Assembly: GCA_033795365.1 (NCBI GenBank)
Contig: JARYGU010000002.1
Span: 124,001 to 188,000, forward strand
DNA from: JARYGU01 sp033795365
Lineage (GTDB): Bacteria; Pseudomonadota; Alphaproteobacteria; Rhizobiales; Rhizobiaceae
Direction of reading: 5' to 3'
DNA length: 64,000 nucleotides
The notes under the pieces were generated by a model. The model was given only the letters and a program-made list of their open reading frames with translations. It searched no databases and was not told where the DNA came from. The translations under genes were made by a program, and so were the position numbers. Below are positions 52,291-60,926 of this stretch, piece by piece (within the stretch, counting starts at the first letter, position 1; every line of letters starts with the position of its first letter).

Positions 52291-53451
52291 TCACGCCGCG
52301 AAGACCTCGTTTCCGTCGATCCAGGTGGACCTGACGGAGAAATCGTTTTCGAGCACCGCGAAATCCGCGTCGTGGCCGGGCACGAGACGTCCCTTGCGCC
52401 CGGACATCCCGATCGCTTCGGCCGGATAGAGCGAGGCCATACGCAATGCCTCGTCGAGGTCGACGCCAACCCGCTCATGCATGAAGCGGACGCAGGAGAC
52501 CATATCGATATCGGCTCCGGCAAGCGTGCCGTCGGCAAGCGTGAGGCGGCCGCTTCTGCGGAATATCTCGCGGCCGTTGAGCGTAAAGCTCGCCATATCC
52601 GTGCCGATCGTGGACATGGCGTCGGTCACGAGGAAGATGCGGCCCGGTCCCGTCTTGGCGCGCAGCGCCACGCCGATCGACACCGGATCGACATGATAGC
52701 CGTCGGCGATAAGGCCCGCACTTACATCGCCAAGGTCGAGCGCCGCGCCGACCATGCCCGGTTCACGATGGCCAAGCGGGCTCATAGCATTGAAAAGGTG
52801 GGTCATCATGCGGGCGCCGGAGGCGATGCCGGCCGCCGCCTCCACATAAGAGCAGTCGGAATGGCCAAGGCTGACGACGACTCCACCGGCGGCGAGTGCT
52901 GCGATCTGTTCGTTCGTCGCGTTCTCCGGCGCCACCGTCGTCATGAGGACGTCGAGCTTCTCCCGCGCGGCGATCGTGCGGTCGAGGTCGTCCTGATCCA
53001 TCGGGCGAATCAGTTGCGGATCGTGCGCACCCTTTCTGGCGATCGACAGATGCGGCCCCTCCAGATGCAATCCGAGAAAGCCGGGAATGCCGGATTCACC
53101 CGCTGCGATACCGGCTGCGATTGTCCTGACGGTGATTTCCCGCGTGTCGGTGATCAGGGTCGGCAGCAGGGCGGTCGTGCCAAAACGCGCATGGGCGGCG
53201 CAGATCGTGCGGATACCGTCCACGGACGGCTCTTCGTTGAGGAGAACCCCGCCGCCGCCGTTGACCTGCAGGTCGACGAAGCCGGGCACGATCCGGGCGC
53301 CGTCCATCGCGACGATCCGTGCAGCCTCCGGAATGTCGCCGCGGGCCCGGATCGCCGCGACCCTGCCGCCTTCGATCAGCAAGGCGGCGTCGTCATGCCA
53401 GAGATCGCCGTCGAAAATTCGGGCGCCGGTGATTGCCGTCGTCTTGCTCAT
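52291..53451 (-). CDS. nagA: N-acetylglucosamine-6-phosphate deacetylase
   Basis: 386 aa amidohydrolase removing acetate from GlcNAc-6-P. The metal and catalytic residues are E131 (HLEGPHL), H197 (SLGHSDC), H218 (THLFNAMSP) and the general base D277 (VTDAMS). PGFVDLQVNGGGG opens the barrel. The ATG at 53451 overlaps the stop of the SIS gene (ATGA); the much longer open frame to 53976 runs through that gene and is rejected. Confidence 0.95.
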   Translation of the reverse strand: MSKTTAITGARIFDGDLWHDDAALLIEGGRVAAIRARGDIPEAARIVAMDGARIVPGFVDLQVNGGGGVLLNEEPSVDGIRTICAAHARFGTTALLPTLITDTREITVRTIAAGIAAGESGIPGFLGLHLEGPHLSIARKGAHDPQLIRPMDQDDLDRTIAAREKLDVLMTTVAPENATNEQIAALAAGGVVVSLGHSDCSYVEAAAGIASGARMMTHLFNAMSPLGHREPGMVGAALDLGDVSAGLIADGYHVDPVSIGVALRAKTGPGRIFLVTDAMSTIGTDMASFTLNGREIFRRSGRLTLADGTLAGADIDMVSCVRFMHERVGVDLDEALRMASLYPAEAIGMSGRKGRLVPGHDADFAVLENDFSVRSTWIDGNEVFAA

Positions 53452-54470
53452 CTTGTTTCCGTAACCTTCTTCAGGTTGACCGGCTTGTCGGGGTCGAGCC
53501 CGCGGGCACGCGCCCATGCCTCGACGAAGCCGTAGAAGGGGACGATCAGCGCTGCCGCGTCGGTGATCGGATGGCCCGTGGCGATGAAGGGGAGGGACTT
53601 TGCGGATTTCGCGAGCGACGAGGTGATGCCGACATAGGCGCCCCGTTCGGCAAGATCGTCTGCCATGCCGGTCACCGACTGCTCGGCCGCGTCGCGCGCG
53701 GCTAGCGCGATCACCGGAAAGCTCGGGCCGACAAGGGCGACCGGACCGTGAAGCACCTCCGCCGAGGAATAGGCTTCCGCGTGGACGCCGGATGTCTCCT
53801 TGAACTTCAGGGCGGCTTCGCTCGCGATCGCGAGCGCCGGTCCGCGGCCGAGCATGTAGAGCGACTTCGTGTCCGCCAGATCGGTCGTCAGATCGCTCCA
53901 GTCGAGCGAGACGGCCTTGCGGAACTGCTCCGGCAAGTCCTGGACGGCTTGGCCAAGCGCCGCATCGCCGGTCCACTCGGCGACGATCGCGAGCCCGGCA
54001 ACGATGGAGTTGACGTAAGATTTCGTCGCAGCCACGCTGATTTCCGGACCCGCGCAGATATCGAGAGGATGGCTGCAGGCTTCGGCAAGCGGCGAGGGGA
54101 GCGTGTTGGTAAGCGCAATCGAGATGGCGCCTCCCTTGGTGGCGGAATCGGCCATCGCGACGATGTCGGGGCTCTTGCCGGATTGCGAGATGGCAATCGC
54201 GGCAGCGCCGTCGAGCTTGAGTCTGGCGCCATAGATCGATGCCAGAGAGGGGCCGAGCGAGGCGACGGGCCGGCCGGCGGTAAGCTCGATCGCATATTTC
54301 AGGAACAGCGCCGCGTGGTCGGACGAGCCACGGGCGATCGTGACGAAGAATCGCGGATCGCGCTCGCGCAGAGCTTTCCCGGTTTTTCGGATCTGTTGCG
54401 CGGACTGTTCCAGGAGGCGGGCGGCCGCCTCCGGTATCTCGTTGACTTCACGTCGCATATTGGTCTGCAT
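53448..54470 (-). CDS. SIS-domain glucosamine-6-phosphate deaminase/isomerase-like (NagB-II/AgaS)
   Basis: 340 aa with two SIS domains (about 35-170 and 200-330), like the isomerase half of GlmS but without the glutaminase part. VTIARGSSDHAALFLKYAIE and AIAISQSGKSPDIV mark SIS1, with SVAATKSYVNS; LGRGPALAIASEAALKFKE and AEAYSSAEVLHGPVALV mark SIS2. Between nagA and the regulator it most likely converts GlcN-6-P to fructose-6-P and ammonia, replacing classical NagB. It is translationally coupled to nagA. Confidence 0.9.
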   Translation of the reverse strand: MQTNMRREVNEIPEAAARLLEQSAQQIRKTGKALRERDPRFFVTIARGSSDHAALFLKYAIELTAGRPVASLGPSLASIYGARLKLDGAAAIAISQSGKSPDIVAMADSATKGGAISIALTNTLPSPLAEACSHPLDICAGPEISVAATKSYVNSIVAGLAIVAEWTGDAALGQAVQDLPEQFRKAVSLDWSDLTTDLADTKSLYMLGRGPALAIASEAALKFKETSGVHAEAYSSAEVLHGPVALVGPSFPVIALAARDAAEQSVTGMADDLAERGAYVGITSSLAKSAKSLPFIATGHPITDAAALIVPFYGFVEAWARARGLDPDKPVNLKKVTETR

Positions 54471-54497
54471 GGCTTCAGTCTTTCCGTTACGGGCGGC

Positions 54498-55259
54498 CTA
54501 CTCCGAGAGAGTAAGCTCCGCCACAAAGTCATAAGCGTCGCCGCGATAGAGCGAGCGGGTGAATTCGACGACCCGCCCGGAGCGCAGATAGGATACGCGC
54601 TCGATCGAAAGGCCGGCCGCTCCCGCCGGTACGCCGAGCATTCCGGCGTCGGGATCCTTTATGTTGCAGGCCGATATGCGCTGCACGGCGCGGACCGGCC
54701 GGCTTCCCTGCCTGTCCAGCTCGGCATAGAGCGAACCGCTGATAGCGGTGGGATCGGGCAGGAATTCGGTCGAGAGGCAGGCGCGTTCGATGGCGAGCGG
54801 CATGTCGTTGGCGATACGAAGGCGTCCGAGCCGTGCAACGAGAGCATCGGCCGGAAGGCCGAGGATCATCATCTCGTCCGGCGAGGGATGGAAGAGGCCG
54901 CGGTCCAGCCATTGCGAGCGGGTTGCAAGGCCGCGCCTGGCCATGTCGTCGGTAAAGGAGGTGAGGCGCGAAAGCGACTGTTCGACCTTCGAGACCGGCT
55001 TTACCACGAAGGTGCCGGAGCCGTGGCGGCGTACCAGAAGACCGTCCTTGACGAGGTCGTCCACCGCCTTGCGCACCGTCACGCGGCTCACACTGGCATG
55101 TTCGGCGAGATCCCGCTCGGGCGGAAGGGCATCTCCGTGGTTTAGCCGCCCCGAATTGATCGCTTCCTCCAGGGATTGCCGGAGTTTCAGGTAGAGGGGA
55201 CCGGAGCCTCCCGCCTGCAGGCTTTCCGGAGAGATCAAGGTCGCGATCTGATTGCTCAT
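54498..55259 (-). CDS. GntR/HutC-type (UTRA) transcriptional regulator of the amino-sugar locus
   Basis: 253 aa. Winged helix-turn-helix at about 20-85 (PLYLKLRQSLEEAINSGRL, LPPERDLAEHASVSRVTVRK, GSGTFV) and a C-terminal UTRA effector domain (about 105-245), as in NagR/YvoA and DasR, which sense GlcN-6-P or GlcNAc-6-P. The ATG at 55259 overlaps the stop of the kinase gene (ATGA). The likely targets are the two 18-bp sites at 56163-56180 and 56296-56313. It sits between the kinase and deaminase genes in one transcript. Confidence 0.93.
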   Translation of the reverse strand: MSNQIATLISPESLQAGGSGPLYLKLRQSLEEAINSGRLNHGDALPPERDLAEHASVSRVTVRKAVDDLVKDGLLVRRHGSGTFVVKPVSKVEQSLSRLTSFTDDMARRGLATRSQWLDRGLFHPSPDEMMILGLPADALVARLGRLRIANDMPLAIERACLSTEFLPDPTAISGSLYAELDRQGSRPVRAVQRISACNIKDPDAGMLGVPAGAAGLSIERVSYLRSGRVVEFTRSLYRGDAYDFVAELTLSE

Positions 55260-56143
55260 GCGGCCGCGTCCTTTCTGGTTTTGTGGCGCTTCGCCGCGAG
55301 CGCGACGGCGCCGGTCAACGCGTCCGCCAGCGGGGCGATCAGGATCGCGCGGTGTTTCGGCGAAAGCCATTGCGGATAAAGCGGCGCCAGTCCACCGAGC
55401 AGGCAGAGCCTTTCGTTGCCGCCGATGCCGGTTATCACGTCGAGGGCTTCGTTCACCGTCTTCGCCGCTCCCTCGAGCAGGGAGAGTGCGATCTGATCGC
55501 CTCCGGCTGCGTGTTCGAAGACCAGCGGTGCAAACCGGCCGAAATCGCCGGGTTTCGAAAGGCGTGCGAACTCAACGATGCTGCGCGGATCGTTCTTGAA
55601 TTCGCCAAGCACGGCATCCGTCACGGAGGAGGAAGAGTGGATGCCGTCATAGGCAAGAAGCGCCTCCTGGAGCAGAGCGTGGCCGATGCGGGCGCCGCCG
55701 CCGAGATCACCGACCAGAAATCCCCAGCCGCCGATATAGTGCACCTTTCCGGCGCTGCGCGCCATGTAGATCGTGCCCGTGCCGAGGATCGCCACCGAGC
55801 CGTCCGCATCCCCGATCGCCCCCTGCAATGCGATCAGGCCGTCCGAATCGATGTCCGTGTGGCGAAACGGCAGCCGGTCATGGACATAATGGGTAAGATC
55901 GCCGACATTGGTACCGGCAAGTCCCAGGAAGGCTGACGCGGAGGCTATGGTATTCTCGTCGAGGCCCGCATCGCGGAAGGCGGCCTTCGCCGCCTCGGTG
56001 ATGCTCACTATGGCGGCGTTCGGATCCGTCAGGATGTTGGCGGAGCCGCTCTTTCCCCGGCCGAGAATGACGCCCTCGGGATTCGCAACCGCGGCTCGGC
56101 AGCTGGTGCCGCCACCGTCTATACCGATAATGAAATCAGGCAT
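55256..56143 (-). CDS. BadF/BadG/BcrA-type N-acetylglucosamine kinase
   Basis: 295 aa ASKHA-fold kinase. GIDGGGTSCRAAVAN at the N-terminus is phosphate loop 1, FLGLAGTNVGD lies after it, AILGTGTIYMARS is phosphate loop 2, GGWGFLVGDLGGGARIG the sugar-side motif, and LLGGLAPLYPQWL the adenosine region. The family includes eukaryotic-type GlcNAc kinases, matching nagA and the deaminase downstream. The ATG at 56143 has GGAGG 6 nt upstream. First gene of the leftward run kinase-gntR-SIS-nagA-dipeptidase-gmd-fcl-cutC. Confidence 0.9.
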   Translation of the reverse strand: MPDFIIGIDGGGTSCRAAVANPEGVILGRGKSGSANILTDPNAAIVSITEAAKAAFRDAGLDENTIASASAFLGLAGTNVGDLTHYVHDRLPFRHTDIDSDGLIALQGAIGDADGSVAILGTGTIYMARSAGKVHYIGGWGFLVGDLGGGARIGHALLQEALLAYDGIHSSSSVTDAVLGEFKNDPRSIVEFARLSKPGDFGRFAPLVFEHAAGGDQIALSLLEGAAKTVNEALDVITGIGGNERLCLLGGLAPLYPQWLSPKHRAILIAPLADALTGAVALAAKRHKTRKDAAA

Positions 56144-56162
56144 GAGCACCTCCAAGGAAACA

Positions 56163-56180
56163 ATACCAAAAAAATACCAT
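56163..56180 (-). promoter_or_regulatory. Candidate operator 1 of the amino-sugar locus
   Basis: Read on the minus strand it is ATGGTATTTTTTTGGTAT, 16 of 18 identical to operator 2 but pointing the other way. It lies 20 bp before the kinase start, so a bound repressor would block leftward transcription. Confidence 0.55.
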
Positions 56181-56295
56181 TAACCAATAGCCGTTCGGGT
56201 CGGTTTATGGGTAATTGGTGTAAGTTATTGTAATATGGAATTTATTTTGCAATCGGCGACTTTTATGTTTCCAAGGGATAATTTCTTATGGACAA

Positions 56296-56313
56296 TTGGT
56301 ATTTTTTTGGCAT
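56296..56313 (+). promoter_or_regulatory. Candidate operator 2 of the amino-sugar locus
   Basis: TTGGTATTTTTTTGGCAT, preceded by AA, contains the ATTGGTAT half found in NagR/YvoA-type operators. It lies in the divergent region, about 200 bp before the transporter genes. Confidence 0.55.
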
Positions 56314-56515
56314 TAATTTGCGGAATTAAGGAGCGGAGAATGGTCCCAGCGGGCCGAGAATAAGCCATGAACAGGCGGGCGGCGGCATCTTTCGCCGTCG
56401 GCAACCAGGCCGTCTGGGGCGGCATTGTTCAGGCCGATCGGCAATCCGGTGGTCAATCTCAAATACATACGAGTTCCAGAACGCGCCTCAACGGCGCATA
56501 AAAGGGGAGAATGAC

Positions 56516-57775
56516 ATGACTCGCTATGCACTCAAAGGCTTGCTTCTTGCCACGAGCATCCTCGGCACTGCCGGGATAGCCCAGGCGCAGGACGTGACGC
56601 TGACCATCGAAAGCTGGCGCAACGACGATCTTTCGATCTGGCAGGAGAAGATCATTCCCGCCTTCGAGGCGAAAAATCCGGGAATAAAGGTCGTCTTTTC
56701 GCCGTCCGCTCCGACCGAATACAATGCCGCATTGAACGCCAAGCTCGATGCCGGCTCCGCGGGCGATCTCATTACCTGCCGTCCCTTCGACGCTTCGCTC
56801 GAACTCTACAACAAGAAGCACCTCGTCGATCTGACCGCTCTCTCCGGCATGGAGAATTTCTCCGACGTCGCCAAGTCCGCATGGACGACCGACGATGGCT
56901 CGGCCACCTTCTGCGTGCCGATGGCTTCGGTGATCCACGGCTTCATCTACAACCAGGATGCGTTCGAGCAGCTCGGCCTCACCGTTCCGACCACGGAGGA
57001 GGAATTCTTCGCGGTGCTCGAAAAGATCAAGGCCGACGGCAACTACATCCCGATGGCCATGGGGACGAAGGACCTGTGGGAAGCCGCGACCATGGGCTAC
57101 CAGAATATCGGCCCGACCTACTGGAAGGGCGAGGAAGGCCGCCAGGCGCTGATCAAGGGCGAGCAGAAGCTGACGGACGAGCCGTGGGTCGAGCCTTACA
57201 GGGTTCTTGCCAAGTGGAAGGACTATCTCGGCGACGGCTTCGAGGCGCAGACCTATCCGGACAGCCAGAACCTCTTCACGCTCGGCCGCGCCGCGATCTT
57301 CCCGGCTGGTTCCTGGGAAATCGGCCTGTTCAACACACAGGCGCAGTTCAAGATGGGAGCCTTCCCGCCGCCGGTCAAGAAAGCCGGCGATACCTGCTAC
57401 ATTTCCGACCATAACGACATCGGCATCGGCCTCAACGCCAAGAGCCCGAACCAGGAGGCTGCGAAGACCTTCCTGAGCTTCGTCGCGTCGCCGGAATTCG
57501 CCGATATCTACGCCAATGCGCTGCCGGGCTTCTTCAGCCTGAACTCGACGCCGGTGAAGATGGCCGATCCGCTGGCGCAGGAATTCGTCTCCTGGCGCGA
57601 GAAATGCAAGCCGACCATTCGCTCGACCTATCAGATCCTGTCGCGCGGCACGCCCAACCTCGAGAACGAGACCTGGGTCGAGTCGGCCAATGTCATCAAC
57701 GGCACCGACACGCCGGAAGTGGCTGCCAAGAAGCTGCAGGACGGCCTCGACAGCTGGTACAAGCCGGCGAAGTGA
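56516..57775 (+). CDS. Sugar ABC transporter solute-binding protein (GlcNAc/chitobiose type)
   Basis: 419 aa periplasmic binding protein of the CUT1 class. The signal peptide ends AGIAQA before QDVTLTIESW. The mature fold has IIPAFEAKNPGIKVVFSP, DLITCRPFDASLELYNKKHL, VPMASVIHGFIYNQDAFEQLGL, GRAAIFPAGSWEIGLF and a C-terminal WYKPAK. Together with the kinase, nagA and deaminase, an N-acetylated amino sugar is the probable ligand. A strong palindrome follows and probably stabilises this mRNA segment, giving excess binding protein over permease. Confidence 0.9.
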   Translation: MTRYALKGLLLATSILGTAGIAQAQDVTLTIESWRNDDLSIWQEKIIPAFEAKNPGIKVVFSPSAPTEYNAALNAKLDAGSAGDLITCRPFDASLELYNKKHLVDLTALSGMENFSDVAKSAWTTDDGSATFCVPMASVIHGFIYNQDAFEQLGLTVPTTEEEFFAVLEKIKADGNYIPMAMGTKDLWEAATMGYQNIGPTYWKGEEGRQALIKGEQKLTDEPWVEPYRVLAKWKDYLGDGFEAQTYPDSQNLFTLGRAAIFPAGSWEIGLFNTQAQFKMGAFPPPVKKAGDTCYISDHNDIGIGLNAKSPNQEAAKTFLSFVASPEFADIYANALPGFFSLNSTPVKMADPLAQEFVSWREKCKPTIRSTYQILSRGTPNLENETWVESANVINGTDTPEVAAKKLQDGLDSWYKPAK

Positions 57776-57802
57776 TGGTTGGCCCGGTCGTCGGGTTGCA
57801 CT

Positions 57803-57828
57803 TCCTCTCCCCGCATGCGGGGAGAGGA
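57803..57828. repeat. Perfect 26-bp palindrome after the binding-protein gene
   Basis: TCCTCTCCCCGCA followed directly by its reverse complement (13-bp arms, no spacer), without a T-run. I recognise CTCTCCCC...GGGGAGAG palindromes as a dispersed intergenic repeat of rhizobia. Its position after a binding-protein gene fits an mRNA 3'-end protector. Confidence 0.7.
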
Positions 57829-58021
57829 GACATGCCTTGCAGGTACATCGGGATCGGAAAGCTGGTACGGCATTTTCCCTTCTTCCGTCTCCTAGAAGGC
57901 TAGAACAAGGGGATGCCGCTCCTGACCCTAGTATAAGCTGAACTCGGGCCTGCCATTTGTGCCGGCCGCTGCCCGCACGGAAGACCGGCCGTGTGGTGTA
58001 TATCCGTATTGGTGATTATCG

Positions 58022-59005
58022 ATGAGCAACCGGTCGAACAAACGGGCAAGGCCGATGAGCGACGCCATATCATCTGGAGACGGACTCGAGATCGTGAAGC
58101 GGCCGAGACGCTGGCATATCGGCATTTTTCTCCTGCCGGCGCTCGCCGTCTACACGGCGGTGATGATCCTGCCGCTGATCGAAACGCTGCGGCTCTCCTT
58201 CTTCAATGTCGCCGACGGGCAACCGGCATTCGTCGGTCTGGCGAATTTCCGGGTGCTCTTTGGAGATCCGCGCTGGGCCGCGGACTTCTGGAACGCTCTC
58301 AGCAACAATGTGATCTTCTTCGTGATCCACATGCTGGTGCAAAACCCGATCGGCGTCGCGCTCGCTGCCCTTCTGTCGCTGCCGAAGCTGCGCTTCGCCG
58401 CCTTCTACCGCACCGCGATCTTCCTGCCGACCTTGCTGTCCTTCGTCATCGTCGGCTTCATCTGGAAGCTCATCCTTTCGCCGATCTGGGGTGTGTCGCC
58501 ATACCTGCTCGACCTCGTCGGACTGAAATGGATGTTTTCCCCCTGGCTCGGCAAGCCGGACACCGCGCTGCTCGCGGTATCCCTCATTTCGGTCTGGCAA
58601 TATATCGGCATTCCGATGATGCTGATCTATGCGGCGCTGCTCAACATTCCGGAAGAGGTCATCGAGGCGGCCGAGTGCGACGGCGTCACCGGCTGGAGCC
58701 AGTTCTGGAAGATCAAGCTGCCGCTGATCCTGCCGGCAATCGGCATCATCTCCATCCTGACCTTCGTGGGCAACTTCAACGCCTTCGACCTGGTTTACAC
58801 CGTCCAGGGGGCGCTTGCCGGGCCGGACAAATCGACCGACATTCTCGGCACATTGCTTTACCGCACCTTCTTCGGTTTCCAGCTTCAGCTCGGCGACCGC
58901 TCGATGGGCGCCACCATCGCCACCGTCATGTTCCTGATCATTCTTGCGGGCGTGGCGCTTTACCTGTTCGTCATCCAGCGGCGCATCCGCCGTTATCAGT
59001 TCTGA
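58022..59005 (+). CDS. Sugar ABC transporter permease (MalF-type)
   Basis: 327 aa CUT1 permease with six membrane helices after a cytosolic N-terminus. GIFLLPALAVYTAVMILPLIETLRLSFF is the first helix region and AAECDGVTGWSQFWKIKLPLILPA is the EAA loop that docks on the ATPase. YTVQGALAGPDKSTDILGTLLY is a further MalF-like stretch. An in-frame ATG at 58055 is a possible alternative start; neither has a strong ribosome site. The partner permease follows after 10 nt. Confidence 0.93.
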   Translation: MSNRSNKRARPMSDAISSGDGLEIVKRPRRWHIGIFLLPALAVYTAVMILPLIETLRLSFFNVADGQPAFVGLANFRVLFGDPRWAADFWNALSNNVIFFVIHMLVQNPIGVALAALLSLPKLRFAAFYRTAIFLPTLLSFVIVGFIWKLILSPIWGVSPYLLDLVGLKWMFSPWLGKPDTALLAVSLISVWQYIGIPMMLIYAALLNIPEEVIEAAECDGVTGWSQFWKIKLPLILPAIGIISILTFVGNFNAFDLVYTVQGALAGPDKSTDILGTLLYRTFFGFQLQLGDRSMGATIATVMFLIILAGVALYLFVIQRRIRRYQF

Positions 59006-59015
59006 GGAGGCTCCG

Positions 59016-59855
59016 ATGTCGAAAGCCCGTTCCTCACTGCTGCGTTCCTCGCTGGTGCATATCGCGCTGATCGCCTATACGCTGGTGGCGCTTTTCCCGG
59101 TCTTCCTAACGCTGATCAACTCGTTCAAGAGCCGGAACGCTATCTTCCGCAATCCGATGCAGCTTCCGTCGGCAGAGACTTTCGATCTGGTCGGTTACAC
59201 GACCGTTCTGGGGCAGGGCAACTTTCCGCTCTATTTCCAGAACAGCCTCATCGTCACCGTCGTTTCCATCGTGCTCGTGCTGCTCTTCGGGGCCATGGCG
59301 GCCTTTGCGCTTTCCGAATACCGCTTCCGCGGCAATACGCTGATGGGGCTTTATCTCGCGCTCGGCATCATGATCCCGATCCGTCTCGGCACCGTCGCGA
59401 TCCTGCAAGGGATGGTTGCGAGCGGCCTGGTCAACACGCTGACGGCGCTGATCCTCGTCTATACGGCGCAGGGACTGCCGCTGGCCGTCTTCATTCTTTC
59501 GGAATTCATGCGCACCGTTTCCGATGACCTCAAAAACGCCGGCCGCATCGACGGGCTTTCGGAATATTCGATCTTTTTCCGCCTCGTCCTGCCGCTCGTG
59601 CGGCCCGCCATGGCGACGGTTGCCGTCTTCACCATGATCCCGATCTGGAACGACCTCTGGTTTCCGCTGATCCTCGCGCCGGCGGAGGCGACGAAAACCG
59701 TGACGCTCGGCTCGCAGATCTTCATCGGCCAGTTCGTGACCAACTGGAATGCGGTGCTGGCGGCGCTCTCGCTCGCCATCTTCCCGGTCCTCGTCCTCTA
59801 CCTCGTCTTTTCGCGGCAGCTCATCCGCGGCATCACATCAGGAGCAGTAAAATGA
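59016..59855 (+). CDS. Sugar ABC transporter permease (MalG-type)
   Basis: 279 aa with six helices. YTLVALFPVFLTLINSFKSRNAIF opens the protein; KNAGRIDGLSEYSIFFRLVLPLVRPA is the EAA loop; the C-terminus RQLIRGITSGAVK is typical of MalG-type subunits (FxGxxxGxxKG variant). The ATG at 59016 has GAGGAGG; the open frame to 58944 lies inside the first permease gene. Its stop overlaps the next start (ATGA). Confidence 0.93.
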   Translation: MSKARSSLLRSSLVHIALIAYTLVALFPVFLTLINSFKSRNAIFRNPMQLPSAETFDLVGYTTVLGQGNFPLYFQNSLIVTVVSIVLVLLFGAMAAFALSEYRFRGNTLMGLYLALGIMIPIRLGTVAILQGMVASGLVNTLTALILVYTAQGLPLAVFILSEFMRTVSDDLKNAGRIDGLSEYSIFFRLVLPLVRPAMATVAVFTMIPIWNDLWFPLILAPAEATKTVTLGSQIFIGQFVTNWNAVLAALSLAIFPVLVLYLVFSRQLIRGITSGAVK

Positions 59856-60916
59856 ATGCAGCGAATGCGCCGGTCCGGGTGCTTTCCGCGGGCCTCGGCA
59901 ATATGGGCAGAAGCCATGCGCTCGCCTATCACGAGAATCCGGGTTTCGAGATAGCAGGCCTCGTCAATCGCTCGAAGCCCGAGCTTCCCGAAGCGCTGAA
60001 GGGCTACGAAATCCTTCCGTCCTTTCCCGAAGCGCTGAGGGCGCTGAAGCCGGAGCTCTGCTCGATCAACACCTATTCGGATAGCCATGCGGAATTCGCT
60101 ATCATGGCGATGGAGGCGGGAGCGCATGTGTTCGTCGAAAAACCGCTCGCCACGAGCGTCGCCGATGCCGAGCGCGTGGTCGCTTGCGCCAGGGCGAACG
60201 GCCGCAAGCTCGTGGTCGGCTATATACTCCGGCACCATCCGTCCTGGATGCGCTTGATCGCCGAGGCGCGAAAGCTGGGCGGTCCGTATGTCTTCCGCAT
60301 GAACCTCAATCAGCAGTCGAGCGGCTCGACATGGGCGACGCACAAGTCGCTGATGCAGACGACGCCGCCGATCGTCGATTGCGGCGTGCACTATGTGGAC
60401 GTGATGTGCCAGATCACGGATGCCAAACCGGTCGAGGTGCGGGGTATGGGCCTGCGCCTTTCCGACGAGATCGCGTCCGACATGTACAATTACGGCCATC
60501 TGCAGGTGCTGTTCGACGACGGCTCGGTCGGCTGGTACGAAGCGGCCTGGGGCCCGATGATTTCCGAAACCGCCTTCTTCGTGAAGGACGTCATGTCGCC
60601 GAAAGGCTCCGTCTCGATCGTCATGGATGCGAATGCCAAATCCGACGATATCGACACGCACACGAAGACCGCGGTCATCCGGGTACACAATGCCGAAACC
60701 GGACCGGACGGCCGATTTTTGAAACCCGACGAGGACCTGCGCATGGCAGGCGAGCCGGGCCATCAGGAACTGTGCGATCTCGAGCAGGCCTATGTGCTGA
60801 AGGCGATCCGCGAGGACGTCGATCTGTCCCGGCATATGGACGATGCGGTGCAATCGCTGAGGATCTGCCTCGCGGCGGACGAAAGTGTCAGAACCGGTCA
60901 ACCGGTCAAGCTTTAA
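59852..60916 (+). CDS. Gfo/Idh/MocA family oxidoreductase
   Basis: 354 aa NAD(P)-dependent sugar dehydrogenase/isomerase-like enzyme. SAGLGNMGRSHALAYHENPG is the Rossmann loop; AHVFVEKPLATSVADAERV holds the catalytic EKP Lys; DCGVHYVDVMCQITDAKPVEV the DxGxHxxD active-site motif. All key residues are present. It is coupled to the permease gene and precedes the ATPase gene, so it should act on the imported sugar or a derivative. The standard GlcNAc route (kinase, NagA, deaminase) needs no such enzyme, so its substrate is open. Confidence 0.9.
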   Translation: MNAANAPVRVLSAGLGNMGRSHALAYHENPGFEIAGLVNRSKPELPEALKGYEILPSFPEALRALKPELCSINTYSDSHAEFAIMAMEAGAHVFVEKPLATSVADAERVVACARANGRKLVVGYILRHHPSWMRLIAEARKLGGPYVFRMNLNQQSSGSTWATHKSLMQTTPPIVDCGVHYVDVMCQITDAKPVEVRGMGLRLSDEIASDMYNYGHLQVLFDDGSVGWYEAAWGPMISETAFFVKDVMSPKGSVSIVMDANAKSDDIDTHTKTAVIRVHNAETGPDGRFLKPDEDLRMAGEPGHQELCDLEQAYVLKAIREDVDLSRHMDDAVQSLRICLAADESVRTGQPVKL

Positions 60917-60926
60917 GGGGACGTTT

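Larger units (their letters stand above)
56144..56515. promoter_or_regulatory. Divergent A/T-rich promoter region of the amino-sugar regulon
   Basis: No gene. The region is strikingly A/T-rich for this genome between 56160 and 56330. It holds the two mirrored 18-bp operators and also an ACCAAT (56183) / ATTGGT (56214) inverted pair between them. A leader of about 190 nt precedes the solute-binding protein gene, whose ribosome site is AGGGGAG. Confidence 0.6.

Noticed and set aside
52291..53976. A 561-codon frame giving nagA a long N-terminal extension
   Set aside because: The extra part lies in the SIS gene in another frame; the start at 53451 overlaps the SIS stop in ATGA fashion.
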